21,188 nt of DNA from JAYEJW01 sp034716535 (GTDB lineage Bacteria; Pseudomonadota; Gammaproteobacteria; Chromatiales; Chromatiaceae), in the NCBI GenBank assembly GCA_034716535.1, contig JAYEJW010000644.1, forward strand, positions 1 through 21,188. Reading direction: 5' to 3'. Made by a program: the position numbers and the translations under genes. This document shows, in pieces, positions 7,805-13,966 of the stretch. The first letter of the stretch is position 1. The number at the start of each line of letters is the position of its first letter. The notes under the pieces are model-generated. The model had not been told where the DNA came from. It saw nothing but the letters and a program-made list of their open reading frames with translations, and searched no databases.

Positions 7805-8866
7805 TTATTCCGGTTGCTCGGGATAGTTCTTGACCTCCCCGGTGGCTTGGTCCACGTGTTCCCGGGAAACCAGTTGCCGATAGAGATCCCGGCGCCGGTC
7901 GTTGATGTACTGGGTAGCCGCCGATTTGTCGTGGATCTTGGTCTCCGGATGGGTCGGACCGTAGAAGCCCGGAACGCAATCGGCCATCAGGAGCATGTGG
8001 TCGTTCCACCCGGAGCCGGGCTGGTCTTCCCGCTTGGGCGGCAGGGTCATGACGGGGATCAGGAAGTTGCCGTGCGGATCGGCCAGGCAGGAGTTGCCCA
8101 GGTAGCCGCCCATCGCCTTGCCGTCCAGGGTCTCCACGCCGCGCCGGTTGCTATAGGCGCAGAAGATGTTGTTGTGGTAGGCGTTGGACTTGATGAGAAA
8201 CTGAACGTCCGGGTAAGAGGTCTTGGTCAGCTCGCCGGTGCGCAGCACGGTGTATGCGTCGGCCGCAGTGGGTATCACCACCAGCTGCGCGCCCTTGAGC
8301 GCCAGGATGCGTGACAGCTCGGGAAACTCGGCCTCGTAGCAGTTGAGCACGCCCACACGCATGCCGTTGACTTCGAACACAGTGTACGCCTCCCCTTCCT
8401 CGGGATAGACGTGACCGAATGACCAGTTATTGCGCTCGTCGCCGCCCCAAAGGTGCGTCTTGCGGTACTTCTTCAGAAGCTCGCCGTTGCGCCCGAAAAC
8501 CGCGATGCCGTCGTAGTAGCGGCGCTCCCCGGCCACCGTGGCCGCTTCGGGATAGGGACAAATGATGGACAGATTATTGGCCTTTGCGGTGGCAGCCACT
8601 GCGTCCAGGATACCGTTGGTTTGAATATCCTCGGCCAGCTTATGGGCGGTCTCGGCGTCGGTGACGTCGTAACCCGAGAGATAGAGCTCCGGGAAGCTGA
8701 GCAGGTGTACGCCGTAGCCCGCGGCCTTTTCAGCCACATCCTGCAGCACGGCCAGGTTGGCGCGCACGGCCTCCATATTTCCGGCCGTTCCGTAGCCTTG
8801 ATAAAGGCCCAGACGGACATGGGGCGTTTCGGGCAGCTCATCGCTGACGAAGCTTTGGATAATCAT
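7805..8866 (-). CDS. Nitrilase-superfamily carbon-nitrogen hydrolase (amidase type)
   Basis: A 353-residue member of the nitrilase superfamily with the full Glu-Lys-Cys triad: E60 in SFPELYLSGY, K136 in KYRKTHLWG and C176 in VLNCYEAEFPE. The CYEAEFPE block is amidase-like, as in aliphatic amidases and N-carbamoylputrescine amidase, rather than true nitrile hydrolases. The protein is longer than the ~280-300 typical of small amidases, with about 60 extra residues at the C-terminus. ATG at 8866 has GGAGGAGGA nine bases upstream. It is first in an apparent two-gene operon with glutamate decarboxylase, suggesting it acts on an amide of glutamate, GABA or a related amine; this is inference. No signal peptide is seen, so it is cytoplasmic. 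Confidence 0.87.
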   Translation of the reverse strand: MIIQSFVSDELPETPHVRLGLYQGYGTAGNMEAVRANLAVLQDVAEKAAGYGVHLLSFPELYLSGYDVTDAETAHKLAEDIQTNGILDAVAATAKANNLSIICPYPEAATVAGERRYYDGIAVFGRNGELLKKYRKTHLWGGDERNNWSFGHVYPEEGEAYTVFEVNGMRVGVLNCYEAEFPELSRILALKGAQLVVIPTAADAYTVLRTGELTKTSYPDVQFLIKSNAYHNNIFCAYSNRRGVETLDGKAMGGYLGNSCLADPHGNFLIPVMTLPPKREDQPGSGWNDHMLLMADCVPGFYGPTHPETKIHDKSAATQYINDRRRDLYRQLVSREHVDQATGEVKNYPEQPE

Positions 8867-8948
8867 CGATACTGTTCCTCCTCCGGCCAATGACCCAAAG
8901 GGATACTCCCCGGTTTCTTCAAATCGCTCTAAAGCAGAGGCTATTCAG

Positions 8949-9347
8949 TCATCGAATGAACTCCACGGCGCAGATCCCGCGCGCCAGGATGTTGTCGAAT
9001 TCGTGATGATCGGACGTCAGAACAGGCACACCCAAGCGCGTCGCCAGCGCGATGGCGAAGCAGTCTGCCAGCGAGATCCTAGCCACGCCGGCCTTGATCC
9101 GTCCAACATCCTTCCAGAAGTCTTCGTCGATGTCGGTACGGCTGAGCACACCCGCTTCCAAGAGGTCTCGGACGAGCGACTCGGCTTGGTCCTCTCCGCC
9201 GACGCGGATACAGTCGTAGTAGACCTCACACAGGTTGACCGCGTGCGCAAAGCAGCCCTCTTCGATCAATTTCTCTTCAACGACATCGGATCCGGACTCA
9301 CCGCGAAGGAAAGCGATTAGAGCACAGGCATCCAAGACGTAGCCCAT
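8949..9347 (-). CDS. VapC-like PIN-domain toxin
   Basis: A 132-residue PIN-domain protein, the usual VapC length. The acidic metal-binding residues are present: D6 (VLDACAL), E41 (NLCEVYY), D95 (SLADCFAIALA) and D113 (LTSDHHEFD). VapC toxins cut specific RNAs, often tRNA or rRNA loops, and are blocked by their partner antitoxin. The gene starts 3 bases after the antitoxin stop; the ATG at 9347 has GGAG within the end of the antitoxin gene, so translation is probably coupled. All catalytic residues are intact, so it should be active. Confidence 0.9.
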   Translation of the reverse strand: MGYVLDACALIAFLRGESGSDVVEEKLIEEGCFAHAVNLCEVYYDCIRVGGEDQAESLVRDLLEAGVLSRTDIDEDFWKDVGRIKAGVARISLADCFAIALATRLGVPVLTSDHHEFDNILARGICAVEFIR

Positions 9348-9350
9348 CTG

Positions 9351-9662
9351 CTAACGCTCCAGCGCGATCTCTTCGGCCTTACGAGCGGCATACTCCTCGC
9401 TCGACGACACGGCGTTCTCGTACTTTCCGCGCAGAGCCACAATTCGGGCCGCCCTTCTCTGCCGGGCCTCGGCGAGCTTGTTTTCGGCGAGGGGCCTGCG
9501 CCCCCCGGCCGACTCCAGCCCGTCCTCCGCAGGCTCGCTGGCCAGGGTCACCTCAATCAGGGCGATCACCTCTTTGTTCAGACTGCGATGGTGCTGTTCG
9601 GCGCGAAGCTTGAGCTGCCGATGCAGAGCATCGGGAAGGTTCTTGATGAGCACGGAAGCCAT
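9351..9662 (-). CDS. FitA/VapB-like ribbon-helix-helix antitoxin
   Basis: A 103-residue protein whose N-terminus, MASVLIKNLPDALHRQLKLR followed by AEQHHRSLNKEVIALIE, fits the FitA-type ribbon-helix-helix fold: a short beta strand and two helices that bind DNA as a dimer. The lysine- and glutamate-rich C-terminal half should wrap the PIN toxin encoded next. I chose ATG at 9662 because it gives the canonical N-terminus; a TTG at 9677 would add five residues. No strong Shine-Dalgarno is visible. Antitoxins of this type repress their own operon; a palindrome lies upstream at 9710-9723. Confidence 0.85.
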   Translation of the reverse strand: MASVLIKNLPDALHRQLKLRAEQHHRSLNKEVIALIEVTLASEPAEDGLESAGGRRPLAENKLAEARQRRAARIVALRGKYENAVSSSEEYAARKAEEIALER

Positions 9663-9692
9663 GAAAAAGCACACCAATAGTGTTTCGGTACC

Positions 9693-9723
9693 ATTATGCT
9701 AGCACACGCACTGCGATTGCAGT
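9693..9723 (-). promoter_or_regulatory. Likely antitoxin-toxin promoter with operator-like palindrome
   Basis: On the minus strand TGCTAGCAT (9704-9696) reads as an extended -10 element, overlapping CATAAT (9698-9693). Just upstream, ACTGC-GATT-GCAGT (9710-9723) is a perfect 5-bp inverted repeat of the size ribbon-helix-helix dimers bind. No good -35 box is seen. The position 30-60 bases upstream of the antitoxin ATG fits autoregulation. Confidence 0.35.
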
Positions 9724-9728
9724 CCGAT

Positions 9729-9878
9729 TCAAAACAAGAGGTAGTTTAGCGTCACCGCGGCGTTTCTCAGTGTGAGCCGCAGCGCCTTGTCGGAAAGTGC
9801 TCGGTGGAAGGCCGGGTGCGTCGGGATCGCTCCCGCGGCCCGCTCGTACAGGGCGATGGTTGGACTGTTCTTGTGCAT
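9729..9878 (-). CDS. Possible small ORF or gene remnant, 49 aa
   Basis: An ATG-initiated frame starting MHKNSPTIALYERAAG and ending RNAAVTLNYLLF. I recognise no family. Support for coding is compositional: 39 of 49 codons end in G or C, matching the neighbouring real genes, and the residues look like a small soluble protein with a hydrophobic end. Against it, no Shine-Dalgarno sequence is visible. The in-frame stop 14 codons before the ATG leaves room for little more. It lies upstream of the antitoxin on the same strand, and could be the surviving 3' end of a longer lost gene. Confidence 0.28.
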   Translation of the reverse strand: MHKNSPTIALYERAAGAIPTHPAFHRALSDKALRLTLRNAAVTLNYLLF

Positions 9879-10168
9879 GCAGGATCCGTAGCTTAGCAGA
9901 AAACTCTGTCCGTCCTATCCTACAAGGGTGTCGGAATCCCCCTCTGTAGTTACCGGACGCGGCCCCCTGTTGCGGAAGGCGCCTCGCCTCTAAAGTTAAA
10001 GTCAAAAGGACTGCAAGGGACTCACTGCTCACCGGAAGAGCAGGCCAGGAATCGGACGGTACCAAGGGATGGGAAGCGTCGTGCGCACAGGCGTCACGAA
10101 TTGAGAGAGGCGGGTATTCTCGGGAGATTTCGCAGAGGGATATAGATCGCAGGGAATCAAAGCCAGGG
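9879..10168. other. Intergenic stretch without recognised gene
   Basis: About 290 bases with nothing I can assign. It holds a hairpin, CTGCTC-ACCGGAA-GAGCAG (10025-10043, perfect 6-bp arms), and the 8-bp palindrome GTGCGCAC at 10081-10088. It lacks a convincing promoter pair; TATAGA at 10141-10146 is a weak -10 candidate for the small gene that follows. I checked for a second cobalamin riboswitch here and saw no B12 box. Confidence 0.4.
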
Positions 10169-10303
10169 ATGGCATTTCCACTCTATTCGAAGCAGATGTT
10201 GGAATGGCTCATCCTGCCGGCTCTGGTGCTGATCGTGGTGCTCGTCACCGCCAAGCCCAAATCGAAGGACCGGGACAAGGGGGACAAGGGACCACCCGCC
10301 TGA
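10169..10303 (+). CDS. Small single-pass membrane protein, 44 aa
   Basis: A short frame, too small for many gene finders, with a clear architecture: a short N-terminus (MAFPLYSKQM), one hydrophobic segment at about residues 11-28 (LEWLILPALVLIVVLVTA), then a charged tail of lysines and aspartates (KPKSKDRDKGDKG). Of 44 codons, 35 end in G or C, as in real neighbours. The ribosome-binding site is weak; the second ATG at 10196 is a possible start but would lose residues before the membrane segment. It is convergent with cobS, 24 bases from its stop. No family recognised. The tail should face the cytoplasm by the positive-inside rule. Confidence 0.5.
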   Translation: MAFPLYSKQMLEWLILPALVLIVVLVTAKPKSKDRDKGDKGPPA

Positions 10304-10327
10304 TCAAGACGCCGAATTCAGCCAGCT

Positions 10328-11068
10328 TCACAGCGACAACGCCGCCACCACAAGGGCAAGCGTCTCCGTCAGTTCCACCAAGGCGCCGGCCGTGTCGCCG
10401 GTGAATCCCCCCAACCGGGACATCATGGCCTGTCTCCACAGCAGAAACAGGATGCCGCCGGCAAGCCCAATCTCCAACGCCGCCACGCCGAGATGAAGTA
10501 GAGATCCAATCAGGGTTAAGCCGATGGCGACCCAGGCGGCCCGTTGCGTGAGGTGCGCAACCGTTTCCGCACCCATCCCCCTCGGTCTCACGTAGGGCGT
10601 GGTCAGAAAAGGGAGCAGCAACTGCGCCCGCGCCAGGGTCGGAACCCAGATCAGGCTCGCCGTCAGGCCCTTGCCGATCAGTGCCGCGATTGCCGCCCAC
10701 TTGCAGAGCAGCACCAGCACCAGGACGACCACGGCCATGGGGCCGCTGCTCGGCTCCTTCATGATCGCCAGGGTCCGTTCCCGATCTCCCAGCCCGCCGA
10801 TCCAGGCATCGGCGCTATCCGCGAGCCCGTCCAGGTGCAGCGCGCCGGTCATCCAGACCCAGACCGTCAGCACCAGCGCGGCGGAGAGCTCGACGGAGCC
10901 GCCCTCCCCCAGCAGCCTCGCGAGGCCCCACAGCAACAGGCCGAGGACCAGTCCGACCAGGGGGTAGGCCGGGGCCGAACGGCCAAGGTCCGGGCCGGAG
11001 AGAGGACCGGGGTCCGGAAGCGGCAGGCGGGTGAGGAAGCGGCCGGCGATTAGTACGGAGCGCCACAT
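10328..11068 (-). CDS. cobS: Adenosylcobinamide-GDP ribazoletransferase
   Basis: Cobalamin synthase, 246 residues, the usual length. It joins adenosylcobinamide-GDP with alpha-ribazole (or its phosphate) at the inner membrane, completing the nucleotide loop. The signature ALHLDGLADSADAWIGG at 76-92 is unmistakable, and about six hydrophobic segments follow the family pattern, for example YPLVGLVLGLLLWGLA (35-50) and MAVVVLVLVLLCKWAAIAAL (111-130). The ATG at 11068 gives MWRSVLIAGRFLTRLPLP, the standard beginning. The start overlaps the end of cobC by 19 bases, implying coupled translation. It is the last gene of the riboswitch-led operon. Confidence 0.95.
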   Translation of the reverse strand: MWRSVLIAGRFLTRLPLPDPGPLSGPDLGRSAPAYPLVGLVLGLLLWGLARLLGEGGSVELSAALVLTVWVWMTGALHLDGLADSADAWIGGLGDRERTLAIMKEPSSGPMAVVVLVLVLLCKWAAIAALIGKGLTASLIWVPTLARAQLLLPFLTTPYVRPRGMGAETVAHLTQRAAWVAIGLTLIGSLLHLGVAALEIGLAGGILFLLWRQAMMSRLGGFTGDTAGALVELTETLALVVAALSL

Positions 11069-11652
11069 GCTGCCGGTCCAGCGTGGAACAGGAGGCTGGG
11101 CTGACCGCCTCCCGTTGGAATGCGTAGGCGGGTGAGACAGGCCGGCGGAACCTCGATGAGCAGCAGTGCCTCCGGGGGCATTCCCAGGATCGCGCCCAAC
11201 ACGATGCGGATGACGCCGCCGTGCGTCACGACCAACGGGTGCTGAAAGGTCTGTCCGAGCAACCGGTCCCAAGCCGCGAGGACCCGATCACGAAACGCCA
11301 AAAATGGCTCGCCGGCGGGAGGCGTGAAGCCCTGAGGGTCGGTCCAGAACCGGTTCAAGTCTTCCAACGGGATGTCCGCGGCGCGACGATTCTCCCACGC
11401 GCCGAAGCGGCGTTCACCCAACGCCGGCCACAGCTGCAGAGGCAGATCCCGCTCCCCTGCCAGCTCGTGCGAAAACTCTGCGCAGCGCCGTGCCGGAGAG
11501 GCAATCAGGGCATCCCAGTCGCTCCGCCCCGCCGTCGTGGCGCGCATCTGCTCCCAGCCGGAGGCGCTGAGAGGGTCGTCGGTATCACCGCGAAACCGCC
11601 CGCCGCCGACCACCTCGCCATGGCGCAGCAGGTCCACGAAGCGGTCGCTCAT
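11050..11652 (-). CDS. cobC: Alpha-ribazole phosphatase, histidine phosphatase family
   Basis: A 200-residue histidine phosphatase. The phospho-accepting histidine lies in LLRHGE (8-13, H11), and the second catalytic histidine lies in VVTHGG further on. GERRFGAWENR is the usual substrate-loop block. In this setting, between cobT and cobS, it should be the phosphatase that removes the phosphate from alpha-ribazole 5'-phosphate or from the adenosylcobalamin 5'-phosphate made by CobS. Start: ATG at 11652 with GGAGGA five bases upstream, overlapping the cobT stop as ATGA, so translation is coupled. The family includes unrelated phosphoglycerate-mutase-like enzymes; the assignment rests on operon context. 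Confidence 0.88.
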   Translation of the reverse strand: MSDRFVDLLRHGEVVGGGRFRGDTDDPLSASGWEQMRATTAGRSDWDALIASPARRCAEFSHELAGERDLPLQLWPALGERRFGAWENRRAADIPLEDLNRFWTDPQGFTPPAGEPFLAFRDRVLAAWDRLLGQTFQHPLVVTHGGVIRIVLGAILGMPPEALLLIEVPPACLTRLRIPTGGGQPSLLFHAGPAACGAPY

Positions 11653-12710
11653 GGATGTCCTCCGGAGACTCCTGCCTCCTCGAACGTCGCCATACCGTTG
11701 TGCAGCGCGCAGGCCATGCGCAGCAGGGGCACGGCCACCGCCGCCCCGCTCCCCTCGCCCAGACGCATGCCGAGATCCAGCAGGGGCTTGGCATCGAGAG
11801 CCTTGAGCACCAAGCGATGTCCGGGCTCGGCCGAGACGTGGGAGAACAGCAGCCAATCCCGCACGCCCGGTTGAAGCCGCACGGCGGCGAGCGCGGCCAC
11901 CGAGCTGATGAATCCGTCCACCAGCACAGGAACGCCCATGTTGGCGCACGCCGCGTAGGCCCCGGTCAGGGCCGCGATCTCGAAGCCGCCGACGTGGCGC
12001 AGGACCTCGGTGGGATCCTCGAGGTGGTCCCTGTGCAGGACGAGCGCCTCCTCGACGACCACGGCTTTTCGGCGAACGCCATCAGCATCGAGGCCGGTGC
12101 CCGGCCCGGCAAGCGCCCGGGCCGGCTCATCCAGCAGCGCGCAGGCCACCGCAGCCGCCGCCGTCGTATTACCGATGCCCATCTCGCCGCCGATGTAGAG
12201 TCGGGCGCGTTCCTGCCCTGTCCGCTGCGCCGACTCGACACCCGCCCGCAACGCGCCATCGAGCTGCTCCGGAGTCATGGCGGCCTGCCGAGAGAGATCC
12301 GCCGTCCCCGGACCCAGGTAAACGCGAACAATGCCCTTGAGGATGCCGGGATCGGCGGCGCATCCAAGATCCACGACCTCCAACCCTGCGCCGAGCTCGC
12401 GGGCCAGTACGCTCACTGCCGCTCCGCCCCCGGCGATGTTGCGCACCATCTGGGCAGTGACGGACTGGGGAAAGGCCGACACACCCCGGTTGGCGACACC
12501 GTGATCGGCGGCGAACAGCGCGATCTGGACGCGCTCCAGCTCCGGACGGTCCCGACCCTGCATCGCCGCCAGGCGAATGGCGATCGACTCCAACTCCCCA
12601 AGCGCGCCGGGCGGCTTGGTGAGCCGGGCTTGGCGAGCCCGTGCCGCCGCTCCTGCCTTAAGGTCCAGTGTCGCCGGGGGGCCGGGCGGCCACAGGTGGT
12701 GGACCTTCAA
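11649..12710 (-). CDS. cobT: Nicotinate-nucleotide--dimethylbenzimidazole phosphoribosyltransferase
   Basis: A 353-residue CobT, full length. It activates the lower-ligand base, normally 5,6-dimethylbenzimidazole, by moving phosphoribose from nicotinate mononucleotide, giving alpha-ribazole 5'-phosphate. Family blocks: LTKPPGALGELE (30-41), FAADHGVANRGVSAFPQSVT (66-85), IGGEMGIGNTTAAAA (173-187), GPGTGLD (202-208) and LGMRLGEGSGAAVAVPLL (313-330), where E319 is the expected catalytic base. The start is TTG, not ATG: it overlaps the cobU stop as TTGA, with AAGG about 10 bases upstream. The rare start and overlap suggest tight coupling to cobU. Confidence 0.95.
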   Translation of the reverse strand: MKVHHLWPPGPPATLDLKAGAAARARQARLTKPPGALGELESIAIRLAAMQGRDRPELERVQIALFAADHGVANRGVSAFPQSVTAQMVRNIAGGGAAVSVLARELGAGLEVVDLGCAADPGILKGIVRVYLGPGTADLSRQAAMTPEQLDGALRAGVESAQRTGQERARLYIGGEMGIGNTTAAAAVACALLDEPARALAGPGTGLDADGVRRKAVVVEEALVLHRDHLEDPTEVLRHVGGFEIAALTGAYAACANMGVPVLVDGFISSVAALAAVRLQPGVRDWLLFSHVSAEPGHRLVLKALDAKPLLDLGMRLGEGSGAAVAVPLLRMACALHNGMATFEEAGVSGGHP

Positions 12711-13228
12711 AGTGGATCGCCCTTCAGTACTTGGGGCAGCCCGGCGACGGTCAAGATCACACGGTCGCAGGCAGCGGCCAGCTCCTGATGGAGGACGCCC
12801 GCGGCATCGCAGTAGCGGCGGCTGAGCTCGCCGAGGGGAATCACACCCATGTTGGTCTCATTGCCGACGAGGATGAGGTCCCCGGGCAGTGCTGGAAGCA
12901 GGTCGAGCAAAGCGGTGCGCTCACGCTCGAGGCGGGAGACGTCCGCCTCGGAGAGCAGGTTGGTGAGCCAGAGCGTGAGGCAGTCGACGACGATGCAGCG
13001 TCCCCGGTCGGCGCCGGCCCTGAGCACGCTCGCAAGGGCCATGGGCTCCTCGATCAGGGTCCAGGCCGCCGGGCGGCGGTCCCGGTGGGCGGCGATGCGC
13101 TGACGCATTTCCTCGTCTTGTGCGGTCGCGGTGGCGACGTAGGTCACCGCCAGACCCGCCTCCACGGCGAGACGCTCGGCCAGGCGGCTCTTTCCGGAGC
13201 GCACGCCGCCTAGGATCAACGTCTTCAT
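12707..13228 (-). CDS. cobU: Bifunctional adenosylcobinamide kinase / adenosylcobinamide-phosphate guanylyltransferase
   Basis: A 173-residue CobU/CobP, normal size. It phosphorylates adenosylcobinamide and then transfers GMP to give adenosylcobinamide-GDP, the substrate of CobS. The P-loop GGVRSGKS (7-14) is canonical, H48 in AAHRDRRP is the expected GMP-carrying histidine, VDCLTLWLTN (81-90) is the Walker B region, and GNETNMGVIP is the family C-terminal motif. The ATG at 13228 has only a weak Shine-Dalgarno. It follows btuM by 52 bases and overlaps cobT. Its presence shows that the cell salvages cobinamide or incomplete corrinoids rather than only intact B12. Confidence 0.95.
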   Translation of the reverse strand: MKTLILGGVRSGKSRLAERLAVEAGLAVTYVATATAQDEEMRQRIAAHRDRRPAAWTLIEEPMALASVLRAGADRGRCIVVDCLTLWLTNLLSEADVSRLERERTALLDLLPALPGDLILVGNETNMGVIPLGELSRRYCDAAGVLHQELAAACDRVILTVAGLPQVLKGDPL

Positions 13229-13280
13229 CGGGCCTGCCCGAGCCGGGGATGCGCGCGGGCGACCTGCCGCCCCCTCTCGC

Positions 13281-13862
13281 TCAGCCGGCGGTCAGGTCGC
13301 GGTGCCGGGCGTTGGCCACCAGAACCACCGCGGTGTGGGCAATGGCCGCGAGCACGGCGTAGAGCGCGAGCGCCTCCAGCGAGGCCGGGAAGTATGCAAC
13401 CAGCCGGCTGCCGAGCTCCGCCAGGCTCAGGTCTGCGAAACGTCCGGAGAAGAGGTAGAAACCACCGCTCGCCAACAACTCGGCTACCGTGGCCCCGGCG
13501 AGCAGGCTCGCGCTCAGGGGCAGCAGGGTGGACCAGGCGAAGCGATAGCGTTTTCCGTACCAGCGTCCCGCGGCCCACATGGCCCCGTAGGCAGGCACCA
13601 GAAGCAGATACGCAGGACTGATACAGAAACTGCTGACGCCGCCCCATGTGACGGCGGCGACATCGATCGAAAGGGCCGCGGCGAACAGCAAAGCGAACCC
13701 CCAGGCGGGTCGGAGATAGAGACCGGCAAGGAAGAATACGGCCAGCGAGGCGTCGGGGAGATGCTGTCCGAGCGCTGCGAAGTGCTGGCCTCGGGTGACG
13801 GCCATCAGCGCGACCAACGCGAGACCGATCCAGATCTGATTCCGGGCGGTGAGCTTCAACAT
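13281..13862 (-). CDS. btuM: BtuM-type vitamin B12 transporter (ECF S-component-like)
   Basis: A small integral membrane protein of 193 residues with about six hydrophobic segments. The resemblance is to BtuM, a solitary ECF S-component-like protein that transports cobalamin across the inner membrane without BtuCDF in some beta- and gammaproteobacteria. The marker is a cysteine in TWGGVSSFCISPAYLLLVPA: with the start used here it is residue 80, the position of the cobalt-binding, decyanating cysteine known in Thiobacillus BtuM. I chose the ATG at 13862 because GGAG lies about 7 bases upstream; the ATG at 13868 is too close to it. It lies between btuB and cobU, as expected for corrinoid uptake. 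No ECF ATPase or T-component is in the window. Confidence 0.85.
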   Translation of the reverse strand: MLKLTARNQIWIGLALVALMAVTRGQHFAALGQHLPDASLAVFFLAGLYLRPAWGFALLFAAALSIDVAAVTWGGVSSFCISPAYLLLVPAYGAMWAAGRWYGKRYRFAWSTLLPLSASLLAGATVAELLASGGFYLFSGRFADLSLAELGSRLVAYFPASLEALALYAVLAAIAHTAVVLVANARHRDLTAG

Positions 13863-13966
13863 GGGCATTCTCCAATGTCTATCGTTTGTTGGGCCGCGGG
13901 CTCGCAGTGATTGGACCCGATCCTTCGCTGCTTACTCATCCGAACATGGCTGGGGTGGTTGCCGTC

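Noticed and set aside
6903..7826. A 307-codon plus-strand frame
   Set aside because: Antisense to glutamate decarboxylase, glycine/valine/histidine-biased, no domain.
9694..10065. A 123-codon minus-strand frame between the antitoxin and the small membrane protein
   Set aside because: No domain and no clear start; the shorter frame at 9729-9878 has better coding-like composition on the same strand.
13225..13875. A 216-codon minus-strand frame overlapping btuM in another frame
   Set aside because: It is arginine-rich without any domain, while the overlapping frame encodes a clear membrane protein with BtuM features.
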